The notes: a model not told the origin generated them from the letters alone. DNA of 64,000 nucleotides from Chromobacterium alkanivorans (GCF_016937655.1 NZ_JAFHKL010000005.1:248001-312000), one strand, 5' to 3'; positions 8,809 through 17,017 are shown, counted from the stretch's first letter. Program-made: numbers and translations.

Positions 8809-8857
8809 TACAATGCCAAGCCTGTGCTTTTGACCCTGCCCGCGGGCGGGTTTTTTT
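8809..8857 (+). terminator. Promoter -10 followed by a terminator-like hairpin in the yedE leader
   Basis: TACAAT at 8809-8814 is a good -10 box; no good -35 precedes it. Starting at 8834, CCC-T-GCC-CGCG-GGC-GGG forms a 6-bp GC stem with one bulged T, followed directly by seven T (8851-8857). The zntB gene upstream is on the other strand, so this is not its terminator. It lies in the short leader of yedE, 20 bases before the start codon. It may be an attenuator or the end of a very short RNA. Confidence 0.5.
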
Positions 8858-8876
8858 ATTGGGGGACGTCTGAGCC

Positions 8877-10088
8877 ATGACTTGGCAGGATTTCAAGATG
8901 CAATACCTGGTGCGCTTTTGGGCGCCGGTGCCGGCGGTGATCGCCGCCGGGGTGTTGTCCGCTTATTATTTCGGCATTACCGGCACCTTCTGGGCGGTGA
9001 CCGGGGAGTTCACGCGCTGGGGCGGCCACGCTTTGCAGTTGTTCGGTTTTCACCCGGAAACCTGGGGCTATTTCAAGGTGATCCATCTTGAGGGCACGCC
9101 CTTGGACCGCGTGGACGGCATGATGATCATTGGCATGTTCGCCGGCTGTCTGTCCGCGGCCTTGTGGGCCAACAACGTCAAGCTGCGCATGCCGCATCAT
9201 CGCGTGCGCATCGTGCAGGCGGTGCTGGGCGGCCTGATCGCCGGCTTTGGCGCGCGCTTGGCGATGGGCTGCAATCTGGCGGCCTTCTTCACCGGCATTC
9301 CGCAGTTTTCCTTGCACGCCTGGCTGTTTGCGTTGGCTACGGCGGCCGGTTCCTGGTTTGGCGCGCGGGTGAGCATGCTGCCGGTGTTCCGCATTCCGGT
9401 GAAGCTGCAGAAGGTGAGCGCGCCGCAGCCCTTGCAGCAGCGCGAGGATCAGGCGCGGCGCCGCTTCCGCCTGGGCATGCTGATTTTCGTCGCCTTCACG
9501 CTGTGGGCGCTGGCGCGGACCTTCTCCATGCCCAAGCTGGGGCTGGCGGCCTTGTTCGGCCTGGCTTTCGGCCTGATCATCGAGCGCGCCCAGGTGTGCT
9601 TCACCTCGGCCTTCCGCGACCTGTGGCTGACCGGCCGCACCCAAATGGCCAAGGCCATCATCGCCGGCATGGCGGTCAGTGTGATCGGTGTGTACAGCTA
9701 TGTGCAGCTGGGTGTGCCGCCCAAGATTCTGTGGGCCGGCCCCAACGCGGTGATAGGCGGAGTCTTGTTCGGCTTCGGCATCGTGCTGGCCGGCGGTTGC
9801 GAAACCGGCTGGATGTATCGCGCGGTGGAGGGCCAGGTGCATTACTGGTGGGTGGGGCTGGGCAATATCGTCGGCGCCACCTTGCTGGCGGCGTGGTGGG
9901 ACGACATTGCGCCGGCGGTGGCCACCGATTACGCTAAGGTCAACCTGCTGGCGGTGTTTGGCCCGCAAGGCGGCCTGGTGTTGACTTACGCGATGTTGGC
10001 GCTGGCGATGCTGGCGGTGTTGTGGTGGGAGAAACGCTTTTTCGCCAATAAGGCGCAGGCGGCGAGATTCAGCAAGGAGGCGGCATGA
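8877..10088 (+). CDS. yedE: YeeE/YedE-family sulfur/selenium transport permease
   Basis: A 403-residue polytopic inner-membrane protein of the YeeE/YedE (TsuA-like) family, which moves thiosulfate or a related sulfur or selenium species. Two repeats of the family core are visible: GARLAMGCNLAAFFTGIPQFS (about residues 127-147) and, in the second half, LAGGCETGWMYRAVEG. The conserved cysteines in GCN, RAQVCFTSAFRD and GGCETG are the ones expected to relay the substrate. About ten hydrophobic segments are seen. It overlaps yedF by four bases (ATGA), so the two are co-translated, the usual permease plus TusA-like partner arrangement. Choice of sulfur or selenium substrate is uncertain. Confidence 0.88.
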   Translation: MTWQDFKMQYLVRFWAPVPAVIAAGVLSAYYFGITGTFWAVTGEFTRWGGHALQLFGFHPETWGYFKVIHLEGTPLDRVDGMMIIGMFAGCLSAALWANNVKLRMPHHRVRIVQAVLGGLIAGFGARLAMGCNLAAFFTGIPQFSLHAWLFALATAAGSWFGARVSMLPVFRIPVKLQKVSAPQPLQQREDQARRRFRLGMLIFVAFTLWALARTFSMPKLGLAALFGLAFGLIIERAQVCFTSAFRDLWLTGRTQMAKAIIAGMAVSVIGVYSYVQLGVPPKILWAGPNAVIGGVLFGFGIVLAGGCETGWMYRAVEGQVHYWWVGLGNIVGATLLAAWWDDIAPAVATDYAKVNLLAVFGPQGGLVLTYAMLALAMLAVLWWEKRFFANKAQAARFSKEAA

Positions 10089-10324
10089 GCAAGCAGAGTT
10101 ATACCCCCAATTACCGTTTGGACATGATGGGCGAGCCTTGCCCGTATCCGGCGGTGGCCACGCTGGAGGCGATGCCGCAGCTGCAGTCGGGCGAAATCCT
10201 GGAGGTGGTGACCGATTGCCCGCAGTCGATCAACAACATCCCGCTGGACGCCAAGAATCATGGCTACACCGTGCTGGAAATCCAGCAGGACGGCCCGACG
10301 ATACGCTATCTGATCCAGCGTTGA
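10085..10324 (+). CDS. yedF: TusA-family sulfurtransferase-like protein YedF
   Basis: A 79-residue TusA/SirA-fold protein. The family motif Cys-Pro-x-Pro is present as EPCPYPAVATLEAM at residues about 18-31; that cysteine carries the persulfide in TusA. A second cysteine lies in the DCPQS loop, followed by the typical NIPLDAKNHGYTVLEIQQDG half. It is translationally coupled to yedE, and it probably accepts the sulfur or selenium delivered by the permease (inference from the pair). The length is normal for the family. Confidence 0.9.
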   Translation: MSKQSYTPNYRLDMMGEPCPYPAVATLEAMPQLQSGEILEVVTDCPQSINNIPLDAKNHGYTVLEIQQDGPTIRYLIQR

Positions 10325-10343
10325 GCCGGTGTAAATAGTGCCA

Positions 10344-10362
10344 TTCCGCCGTGGAGGCGGAA
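10344..10362. terminator. 7-bp hairpin after yedF
   Basis: TTCCGCC-GTGGA-GGCGGAA, a perfect 7-bp stem with a 5-base loop, 19 bases after the yedF stop. There is no T tract, so it may be a weak terminator, an mRNA 3' end, or part of the leader of the downstream lectin gene. Confidence 0.4.
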
Positions 10363-10461
10363 CCAGGCGGCCTGTCGTTCACTCACTTGTTAAGTGTTTG
10401 GCGGCAGGCTGCTGTCGTATGCGGCCGGCCATGGTTTCCCTCATTGGATAAAGGTGTTGCC

Positions 10462-11997
10462 ATGTTCTCACTCAGCCGCGGCGTCGCCCGCTTGGCCCTT
10501 ATCTGTGTTCCCGTTGCGCCGGCGCTGGCCGGCACCGGTTCCGCCCATCTCAATTATCCCAATGTTTCCGCCGACATTCTGATGATGACGGTGAAGGTGT
10601 TGAACACGCATCAGCATACCTATTACGAGACCCTGGGCTGGAACGGCGGCCGCGAGGCCGGCGGCTACACCGGCATTCAGAGCCACAACAACGGCGTGCC
10701 GGCCTATATCTTTTCGATCTGGGATCCGATATCGGTGCGCGGCATCCCCATCCGCGCGGTGTACGCCAAGCCCGGCGCCAAGGTGGAGCGTTTTGGCGGC
10801 GAGGGCGAGGGGCTGAAGTATTTCGACTTGCAGACCAAGTGGACGCTGGGCCAGCCGGTGACGTCCCTGGTGCGCAACTGGCAGCAAAACGGCCACACCT
10901 ACTTTGGCATGTGGACGCGGGACGCGGCCACGCGGGTCTGGACCCACCACGCCACTTTCGATTTCCCGGTGGCCAATGTCGATTTCGCCGCCCAGTCCGC
11001 CAACAGCTTCATCGAGAACTGGAGCGGCCAGGCCAAGGACGTGACCCGCACCGCCGAGTACTACGATGTCTGGGCGCGCGGCGCGCAGGGCTGGCAGGCG
11101 ATCAACCGAGCCACGCCCACCGTTACCGAGCTGACGCCGGCGCAGGCCAAGCAGCACGCGGTGTCCTCGCAGGGGCGCTTTGTGATGCAGCAGGGCGCGC
11201 CGCTAGCCGGTTTTCAATCGCCGCTGATTTCCACCACCCGCCGCCCGGCCGCGCCGGAAGCGGATCCGGCCAAGATCGAGCAGCTGAACGCCACTTACGA
11301 CGCCGCCGCGCGCGCGGTGACGGTGAGCTGGCAAACCAGCCTCTATGGCGCGCCGCAGTTCAAATACCAGCTCAGCGTAAGCGACGCCGCCAGCGGCAAG
11401 ACCTTGGCGCAAGGCGGCGAAATCTCCGGCGAGCGCCGCGCGGCCAATTTGAAGCTGCCGGCGGGAACGCCGGCGCCGGCCAAGCTGCAAGTGAGCTTGA
11501 CGCTGACCGACGTGCTGGACCGTAGCGACGCGCGCGCAAGCAAGTTGATAGACAGCAGCGCCGTCGGGCCGCAGGCCGGCAAGTCTTACCGGCTGCAGTC
11601 GGCGAGCAGCGGGCTGTGGCTGACGGTCAAGGACAATAGCGCGGCCGCCGGCGCGGCGGTGGTGCAGCAGGCCGCCGCCGGGCAGAACCAGGTATGGCAG
11701 CTGGCCGTCAGCGGCGACGCTTTTCAATTGACGGCCGCGCACTCCCGGCAGTGCCTGGATGTGGAGGGCGGGTCCAAGCAGGATGGAGGCAAGCTGATCC
11801 AGTGGCCATGCAGCGGCCAGGCCAATCAGCGTTTCAGCCTGAAGGCGGACGGCGCCGGCGGGTATAGCCTGGTGGGCGCGCAGGCAGGCAAATGCGTGGA
11901 TGTGGCCAATGGTTCGGCCCAGGCGGGCCAGCAGCTGATTCAATGGAGCTGCCACGGCGGCGCGAATCAGCGCTGGCGCTTGCTGGCCGCGGAGTGA
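10462..11997 (+). CDS. Secreted DUF3472-like protein with C-terminal ricin-B lectin domain
   Basis: A 511-residue exported protein. The signal peptide covers residues 1-24 (MFSLSRGVARLALICVPVAPALAG). An aromatic-rich N-terminal domain resembles the DUF3472 group (HTYYETLGWNGG..., YFGMWTRD). A fibronectin-like linker lies around residues 255-350, and a ricin-type beta-trefoil runs from about 372 to 511. Lectin repeats end in QVWQL, QRFSL and QRWRL (QxW motif, one copy QxF) and carry the cysteines of CLDVEG and CVDVANG. Sugar binding is expected, giving a role in host or polysaccharide attachment. The in-frame Met at 10462 is preferred over 10351 because the signal peptide begins there and AAAGG lies just upstream. 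Confidence 0.8.
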   Translation: MFSLSRGVARLALICVPVAPALAGTGSAHLNYPNVSADILMMTVKVLNTHQHTYYETLGWNGGREAGGYTGIQSHNNGVPAYIFSIWDPISVRGIPIRAVYAKPGAKVERFGGEGEGLKYFDLQTKWTLGQPVTSLVRNWQQNGHTYFGMWTRDAATRVWTHHATFDFPVANVDFAAQSANSFIENWSGQAKDVTRTAEYYDVWARGAQGWQAINRATPTVTELTPAQAKQHAVSSQGRFVMQQGAPLAGFQSPLISTTRRPAAPEADPAKIEQLNATYDAAARAVTVSWQTSLYGAPQFKYQLSVSDAASGKTLAQGGEISGERRAANLKLPAGTPAPAKLQVSLTLTDVLDRSDARASKLIDSSAVGPQAGKSYRLQSASSGLWLTVKDNSAAAGAAVVQQAAAGQNQVWQLAVSGDAFQLTAAHSRQCLDVEGGSKQDGGKLIQWPCSGQANQRFSLKADGAGGYSLVGAQAGKCVDVANGSAQAGQQLIQWSCHGGANQRWRLLAAE

Positions 11998-12000
11998 GCA

Positions 12001-12026
12001 CCGCCCGCGCCGTCAGGCGCGGGCGG
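12001..12026 (+). terminator. Strong hairpin after the lectin gene
   Basis: CCGCCCGCGCC-GTCA-GGCGCGGGCGG, a perfect 11-bp GC stem with a 4-base loop beginning three bases after the lectin TGA. It lacks a clear T run (CTGTTACG follows), and the following MITE copy C carries its own hairpin with TTTT at 12102-12120. Confidence 0.65.
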
Positions 12027-12161
12027 CTGTTACGATCTGCTGCGCTGCGGCGATACGGCGTTGAAAACACCTTCGAAATGCTCATGTACCGCTTGTACAT
12101 TCCGCTTTCTCAGCGGTTTTCGCCTTGCCTCGCTCTGGCTCGCGAGACTTTGAACCGCTTC
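12027..12161 (+). mobile_element. Stop-codon MITE, copy C (about 135 bp, diverged)
   Basis: The interior is nearly identical to copy B (the TTCGAAATGCTCATGTACC block, then CCGCTTTCTCAGCGG plus TTTT at 12102-12120), but both ends are eroded: left CTGTTACGATC, right read inward GAAGCGGTTCAAAGTC. The right flank is TTA (12162-12164), the complement of the patatin TAA stop codon. No left duplication remains. It is in the opposite orientation relative to its stop codon from the other four copies. Confidence 0.7.
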
Positions 12162-13178
12162 TTAGCGTTCGCAGCCGGCGAGGAAGGCGCGGGTGGCGGC
12201 GGCGCCGGCCTCGAATAGCCGCTGATACTTGTCGTCACCGGTCTTGATATTGAAGTCCGTGGCCAAGACGCCTTCGGTGGGAATATTGATGCTGCGCGCC
12301 TGATCCCGCGGCGAATGCTGGTAGTTCAGGTTTTGCGCTTGCCAGGCGCTCTGGGTGATGTTCTGGATGTGTTGGATCAGGTTGGCGTCCGACGACGGCT
12401 CGCCCGGTGGCGCGTCGAAACGGGCACCGAAGGTTTTCTCCTCCTTCTCTTCTCCCTGCTTTGGCTTTGCTGGGTACTTGTCGTCGAAGAAATTGATCGG
12501 GTAGTTCCAGATGGTGCCGCCGTCTACGAACACACCGGTTTCCTGGCCTGGGTAGGTGAAATTCTGCGCCTCGAAGAAGAAGGGGATGGACATGGAGATG
12601 CGCACCGCCTCGGCCACTTCCACGTTCGGGGTCAGTTCGGTGGAGAACACCATGGCCTGGTGAGTGTTGGCGTCGCAGCCGATCACATGGAGCTGGCGGA
12701 AGGCTTGTTCGTTCTTGTGCAGTGCGGGGTTGGCGAAATCGGCGAAAGTGTATTTCTTGCCCGGCCGGCCATCCTTGAACTGACTGGCGACCACGCCTTG
12801 CAGCCAGTGGTAGAAATATTCGCTGGAGTACCAGCCCTTCTTGTTGATCAGCCGCAGCAGGCAGACGAAGTCGTCGGGCGTGATGCCCGGCGCATGGGCC
12901 TGGAAGGCGTGGTAGGCGGCGTCCAGTTGCACCGAGCGCGGCTCGGTGGTTTTTTGCGGGATTTTGCTATAGACCAAGGAGTCTGCAAGCTTCTTGGTTT
13001 CGGCTGCGCTGAGCTGGAAGCTGATCAGCATGGAAGAGATGGCGCCGGCGGAGGCGCCGACCACGCGTTGGATTTGCGCCAGCGCGCCGGCCTTTTCCAG
13101 TTCCTCCAACATGCCCAGGTAGGCGATGCCCCAGACGCCGCCGCCGGATAGAGCCAGGTTTTCGAATGAATATTTCAT
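12162..13178 (-). CDS. Patatin-like phospholipase
   Basis: A 338-residue patatin-fold lipase/acylhydrolase. The oxyanion-hole loop is SGGGVWGIAY (residues 11-20), the nucleophile elbow GASAG has Ser43, and the catalytic Asp219 is in DGG (VFVDGGTIWNYP), so the Ser-Asp dyad is intact. There is no signal peptide or TM helix, so it is cytosolic or exported by a specialised system; ExoU-type effectors and defence phospholipases share this fold. The start at 13178 follows AGGAG by six bases; an in-frame ATG 39 bases earlier has none. It has no operon partner. The TAA stop is the target triplet of MITE copy C. Confidence 0.88.
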   Translation of the reverse strand: MKYSFENLALSGGGVWGIAYLGMLEELEKAGALAQIQRVVGASAGAISSMLISFQLSAAETKKLADSLVYSKIPQKTTEPRSVQLDAAYHAFQAHAPGITPDDFVCLLRLINKKGWYSSEYFYHWLQGVVASQFKDGRPGKKYTFADFANPALHKNEQAFRQLHVIGCDANTHQAMVFSTELTPNVEVAEAVRISMSIPFFFEAQNFTYPGQETGVFVDGGTIWNYPINFFDDKYPAKPKQGEEKEEKTFGARFDAPPGEPSSDANLIQHIQNITQSAWQAQNLNYQHSPRDQARSINIPTEGVLATDFNIKTGDDKYQRLFEAGAAATRAFLAGCER

Positions 13179-13251
13179 GTGCCGCTCCTTGTCGTTGAGA
13201 TTAAATCGACTCGCCATTTATGTTTATGGCATGAGGCGGCGTTTGCTGCTA

Positions 13252-15501
13252 TCAGTTGACGCGGGACCCGGCTTTGCCGGCCTTTCGGCCAGGCACGGCC
13301 ACCGCGCCGCGTACTTCAAAGCGGATTTTCTCCACCACCAGGCCCTTGGCGTCGCGCAGTTCCAACGCGTGGCGGCCGGGCCAGGGGAACCAGGGCAGGC
13401 TGGCGCCTGAGCCCAGGCGTTTGCCGTTGAGCCACCATTGCGGGCGGGCCACGCCGCGCGCGCGCAGCAGCAGACGCTGATTGGCCGGCGGGATATCCGG
13501 ATCCAGCGCGTAGACGCTGCCGTCCACCGGCGCGGCGATGCCGGGCGTCTGGCTGGCGCCGCCGCGCTCCGGCACGATCAGCGCGCGCTCGGTGCCGGCC
13601 AGAAACCATTCGCGCCGGCTGGCTTCGACATCGCCCTCGTAGCGCACGTTCTGGCTCACCACGCCGGGCGGCGGGGCCGGCGGCAGGGAGGCCGGAGCGC
13701 CTTGCTGGGCGCGGTCCAGCACCGCCTGCCACACCGGCGCCGCGCCGTGCATGCCGGATACGTCCCACATCGGCTCGCCGGCGGCGTTGCCCACCCACAC
13801 CGCCACGGTGCGCTGGCGCGAGAAGCCCACCGCCCAGTTGTCGCGCATGTCCTTGCTGGTGCCGGTCTTGACCGCGCTCCAGTAGCGGGTGGACAGCGCG
13901 CTTTCCAGGCCGAAGGTGCGCGCGCGCGCGGTGCGGTCGGACAGGATGTCGGCGATGATGAAGCTGCTGGCGGCGTCCAGCTGCCGCTGCGGTTTGGGTT
14001 TTGGGTCCGCCAGCGTCCAGCGGGCAGGGCTGGCCAGGCCCTGGTTGGCCAGGGTGCGGTAGGCGTTGGCCAGTTCCAGCAGGCGGATGTCGGCGGCGCC
14101 CAGCGCCAGGCTGTAGCCGTAGTAGTCGCCGTCCTGTTGCAGGCTGCTCAGGCCCAGCCGGTACAGGCGGTCGCGCAGCGCGTTGGGGCCCACCATTTCG
14201 ATGGCGCGCACCGTCGGCACATTGAGCGAGGAGGCCAGCGCGGTGCGCGCCGACACCAGGCCTTTGAAGTCCTTGGCGTAGTTTTGCGGCGCGTACAGCC
14301 CAGAGCCGGTTTGCAGGTCCAGCGGGCTGTCGTTGAGCAGGGAGGCGGCGCTCAGGTAACGGCGCTCCAGCGCCAGCTGGTAGAGGAAGGGCTTGAGCGT
14401 GGAGCCGGCCTGGCGCAGCGAGGTGACGCCGTCCACTTCCGCGGCGTTGGACAGGCCGCGGCCGCTGGAGCCCACCCAGGCCAGGATGTCGCCGCTGGCG
14501 TTGTCCAGCACCACCAGCGCGCCGTCCTGCACATTGCGTTGCGCCAGCGCGGCCAGGTGGCGGCGCAGCACCGAGACGGCGTAGCGTTGCAGGCCCAGGT
14601 CCAGAGTGGAGCCGACACGGCTGCCGGCCGCCAGCGGCTGGCGTTGCAGCAGTTTTTGCGCGAAGTGGGGCGCGTCCTGCTCCGCCAGCGGATTGGCGGC
14701 GCGGCTTTGCGCCAGCGCCTGGCGGGTGCGCACCGCCAGCGCCGCGCAGTTGGGCTGGCGGCGCATGTCCTGCAGGATGCGGCAAGCGCGGGCGGCCACC
14801 TTGTCCGGCGCGGCGTTGGGCGCGCGGATCAAGGCCACCGCGATGGCGGATTCTTCCAGATTGAGGCCGGCCGGCAGTTTGCCGAACAAGGTGGCGGACA
14901 GCGCGGACAAGCCCACCAACTCTCCACGGAAACCCACCAGATTCAGGTAAGCCTCCAGGATCTGCGCCTTGCTCCAATGCGTTTCCAGCCAGGCGGCGGA
15001 CCAGCCCTGGCCCATTTTCTGCCACAGGCTGCGGCCGTTGCGGCCTATCTTGAGGTCGTTGTCCAGCAAGCCGGCCAACTGCATGGTCAGCGTGGACGCG
15101 CCGCGGGTGCGGGTGTTCCACAGATTGCCCCAGGCCGCCGCGGCCACGCCGGACCAGTCCACGCCGCTGTGCTGGTAGAAGCGCCGGTCTTCCGACACCA
15201 CCAGCGCGTGGCGGAAGGCCGGCGAAGTGTCGGCCAGACTCACCCAGTCCAGCCGCCGGCCTTGCTTGTCCACTCGCAGCCGCTGCAGGGGCTGGCCGTT
15301 GCGGTCCAGCACCACCACGTCAGACGGCCGCCATTCCGCCTTGACCTGCTGAAAACTGGGCTGGGCCTGCGCCTGGGCGGCGGCGCCGCACAAAGCCAGC
15401 GCCGCCAACCACGTCCATCCCTTTATGGAGGTTTGCTCGCAAAGGCAGGCATGGCGTGGAGGTTTGGAGCGCAGCAGTCGAAGAGGGAGGATGCGCGTCA
15501 T
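13252..15501 (-). CDS. pbpC: Penicillin-binding protein 1C (glycosyltransferase/transpeptidase)
   Basis: A bifunctional class A PBP of about 749 residues. An N-terminal membrane or signal segment (GWTWLAALALCGAAAQAQAQ) comes first. A GT51 transglycosylase follows with SEDRRFYQHSGVDW and RGASTLTMQLA. The transpeptidase has the active-site STLK in AGSTLKPFLYQLALE, the second motif SSLN, and KTGTSKDMRDNWAVGF. A C-terminal BiPBP domain ends the protein (PVDGSVYALDPDIPPANQ... WWLNGKRLG). The start could be 15501 or 15558; neither has a good binding site. In many proteobacteria pbpC sits beside yfhM; here that gene lies about 1.5 kb away on the same strand, separated by the two aidA-like genes. Confidence 0.92.
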   Translation of the reverse strand: MTRILPLRLLRSKPPRHACLCEQTSIKGWTWLAALALCGAAAQAQAQPSFQQVKAEWRPSDVVVLDRNGQPLQRLRVDKQGRRLDWVSLADTSPAFRHALVVSEDRRFYQHSGVDWSGVAAAAWGNLWNTRTRGASTLTMQLAGLLDNDLKIGRNGRSLWQKMGQGWSAAWLETHWSKAQILEAYLNLVGFRGELVGLSALSATLFGKLPAGLNLEESAIAVALIRAPNAAPDKVAARACRILQDMRRQPNCAALAVRTRQALAQSRAANPLAEQDAPHFAQKLLQRQPLAAGSRVGSTLDLGLQRYAVSVLRRHLAALAQRNVQDGALVVLDNASGDILAWVGSSGRGLSNAAEVDGVTSLRQAGSTLKPFLYQLALERRYLSAASLLNDSPLDLQTGSGLYAPQNYAKDFKGLVSARTALASSLNVPTVRAIEMVGPNALRDRLYRLGLSSLQQDGDYYGYSLALGAADIRLLELANAYRTLANQGLASPARWTLADPKPKPQRQLDAASSFIIADILSDRTARARTFGLESALSTRYWSAVKTGTSKDMRDNWAVGFSRQRTVAVWVGNAAGEPMWDVSGMHGAAPVWQAVLDRAQQGAPASLPPAPPPGVVSQNVRYEGDVEASRREWFLAGTERALIVPERGGASQTPGIAAPVDGSVYALDPDIPPANQRLLLRARGVARPQWWLNGKRLGSGASLPWFPWPGRHALELRDAKGLVVEKIRFEVRGAVAVPGRKAGKAGSRVN

Positions 15502-15755
15502 GTGCGAGACCGAGTTTGCGGCGGAGTGGATGGCATGGCGGTGGGGTATGCATTGCATGCTGATTTTACAGAAATAGATTTTGATTGTGGTATTTCATGG
15601 TCAAATATTTTTAATCGCAATTAAATATTGCAGCAAGTAAGTTGCCAATTAGGTATTTGCACTAGGTTCTATTCCCATGGTCATGCTGTATCAATAAATG
15701 GCCTTTGGGTGAAATTATTTCGCCTTATTGAGACGATTTATATACGGAGGAAGTG
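15502..15755. promoter_or_regulatory. AT-rich divergent promoter region, pbpC / aidA-like genes
   Basis: A 254-bp spacer, markedly more AT-rich than the pbpC side, with tracts such as TCAAATATTTTTAATCGCAATTAAATATTG cut here as 15600-15628. It ends in GGAGG at 15746-15750, the ribosome binding site of the first aidA-like gene. No single promoter is clear and I see no convincing lux-box dyad, although AidA genes are quorum-regulated in some relatives. Confidence 0.4.
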
Positions 15756-16283
15756 ATGAGCAATATCGTCAACATTGAAATGGTGTTCGATACGCAAACC
15801 ATTCTCAACAAGTACCCTAGTCCAAGCCAAAACTCTGGACAGCCAACCGGCATCGCCCATCAGGACGTTTATATGGTGGCGGAGAGCCGTTTTGTTACTG
15901 GCGGACAAGCTTCCGCTGATTTGGCGGTGAAGGCTGAAGTGGACGATGTGATCCGGTGGCGTGCATTGTCTCTGTCTTCGAACGTCAGCCAAAGCGTTAT
16001 CGTTTACAAAATCCAAAAATTCTCCGGCAGTCAGGTGACCTCCATCCCGGTTCCGACCGAGTCCAGACCTTGGGTGCCCATTCCCAACCAGAATGCGGAC
16101 AAAGTGGTGGATCCCCTGAATTATACCGCGCAACAAATTCCAAACTACTACCTTGGGTGCAACGTGACTGACACGGGCACTGAAAATTACCAGGTTTGGT
16201 TCTATATCACCGAGCAAGTAAGCGGCAATCAAGTTAAAACCCTTGGTTACTTCTATTGGGATCCGGTTATCCAGGTTTCTTGA
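15756..16283 (+). CDS. AidA/PixA-family inclusion-body protein (first copy)
   Basis: A 175-residue soluble protein of the AidA/PixA inclusion-body family. Typical features are the N-terminal strand VNIEMVFDTQTIL, the central DDVIRWRALSLSSN, a region around PLNYTAQQIPNYYLGCNVTDTG, and the closing YQVWFYITEQ...GYFYWDPVIQVS. Relatives form cytoplasmic protein inclusions in Xenorhabdus (PixA) or are quorum-regulated virulence-associated proteins (AidA); the molecular role is unknown. The start at 15756 (ATG) with GGAGG five bases upstream is preferred to the adjacent GTG at 15753. Codon use is more AT-rich than the neighbours, suggesting acquisition. It probably shares a transcript with the next gene. 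Confidence 0.8.
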   Translation: MSNIVNIEMVFDTQTILNKYPSPSQNSGQPTGIAHQDVYMVAESRFVTGGQASADLAVKAEVDDVIRWRALSLSSNVSQSVIVYKIQKFSGSQVTSIPVPTESRPWVPIPNQNADKVVDPLNYTAQQIPNYYLGCNVTDTGTENYQVWFYITEQVSGNQVKTLGYFYWDPVIQVS

Positions 16284-16305
16284 AGTATCAGGTTTTATTG
16301 AAACC

Positions 16306-16341
16306 GAAGTGCCGGCAAACTGTTCAGCTTGCCGGCACTTC
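16306..16341 (+). terminator. 13-bp intercistronic hairpin between the two aidA-like genes
   Basis: GAAGTGCCGGCAA (16306-16318) and its exact complement TTGCCGGCACTTC (16329-16341) flank a 10-base loop. No T tract follows; 21 bases later the second gene starts after AAGGA. It is more likely an RNA-stability or partial-termination element that sets the ratio of the two proteins than a full terminator. Confidence 0.6.
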
Positions 16342-16361
16342 ACCTATTGTAAGGATGAATT

Positions 16362-16898
16362 ATGAATCCGGTTATCGACTTGACCCTGGCGCTGCAACCG
16401 GACGTGCCGCAAAACGTCTTGGGTCTGCGGGAGGATTCGCCCGCAGCAGTCAATGAAGGCGCGGTACGGGTTTTTTCCAGTCATACCCTAGTCGAGGAGC
16501 GTTTACAGAATGGTCTGCTCCTATTGTCTCTGCCCGATGCCAGGGTGGGGAATACGATACGCTGGTATGGCGCGAGCGCCTCTCCAAGTCAGGGGATGGG
16601 CGTCATCCCTTATGCCGTTGACCACCTCGGCGGACAAGCAGCCACTTCGATCACCGCTCCATGCCTCTGCAAAAGAGGGCAGTTGCTGCCCGAGCAGGAT
16701 GCCGCCAGTTCCGAAATCAATATGACGCGGCTCCATGTTGAAAAAGCATCGTTTTTTTACTGGACTCATGATGTGACGGACTCTGGTCGAGAAGATTTCC
16801 GCATCACGCTCCATCTCTACGGCCGCCCCAAGTCCGACGGCTCCTTTGGAGAAAGGCTGGGAACGCGCGTGCTTAGCGTGTCCATCGTCATTCCATAA
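16362..16898 (+). CDS. AidA/PixA-family inclusion-body protein (second, diverged copy)
   Basis: A 178-residue protein with the same layout as its upstream neighbour (VIDLTLALQPD, GNTIRWYGASAS matching DDVIRWRALSLS, SFFYWTHDVTDSGREDFRITLHLYGR, VLSVSIVIP) but low identity, so it is an old duplication. A 26-residue stretch with CLCKRGQLLPEQDAASSE is specific to this copy. There is no signal peptide. The start at 16362 follows AAGGA. The pair ends at a strong bidirectional terminator shared with the convergent yfhM. Confidence 0.75.
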   Translation: MNPVIDLTLALQPDVPQNVLGLREDSPAAVNEGAVRVFSSHTLVEERLQNGLLLLSLPDARVGNTIRWYGASASPSQGMGVIPYAVDHLGGQAATSITAPCLCKRGQLLPEQDAASSEINMTRLHVEKASFFYWTHDVTDSGREDFRITLHLYGRPKSDGSFGERLGTRVLSVSIVIP

Positions 16899-16974
16899 GC
16901 GGCGGTTGCCGAAGGCGGCGACCTTGTCTTGAACGAAAGTTGTCGACGCGCGGGCATGAGGCATTGCCCGCTTG

Positions 16975-17015
16975 CTGCGCCCCCTCTTTAGATATCGGCC
17001 AAAGAGGGGGCGCAG
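16975..17015. terminator. Bidirectional terminator between aidA-like genes and yfhM
   Basis: Perfect 15-bp inverted repeat, CTGCGCCCCCTCTTT at 16975-16989 and its complement at 17001-17015, with an 11-base loop. The arms place TTT next to the loop rather than a T run after the stem. It lies three bases past the yfhM stop and 76 bases past the second aidA stop. Confidence 0.75.
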
Positions 17016-17017
17016 GC

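Noticed and set aside
10325-10461. Riboswitch before the lectin gene
   Set aside because: Short stems are present (10344-10362 and CACTT-GTT-AAGTG nearby) but I could not match any known riboswitch core such as the c-di-GMP type.
15600-15755. Quorum-sensing (lux-box) site before the aidA-like genes
   Set aside because: I looked for CTG...CAG dyads of the CviR type and found none convincing, although AidA genes are quorum-regulated elsewhere.
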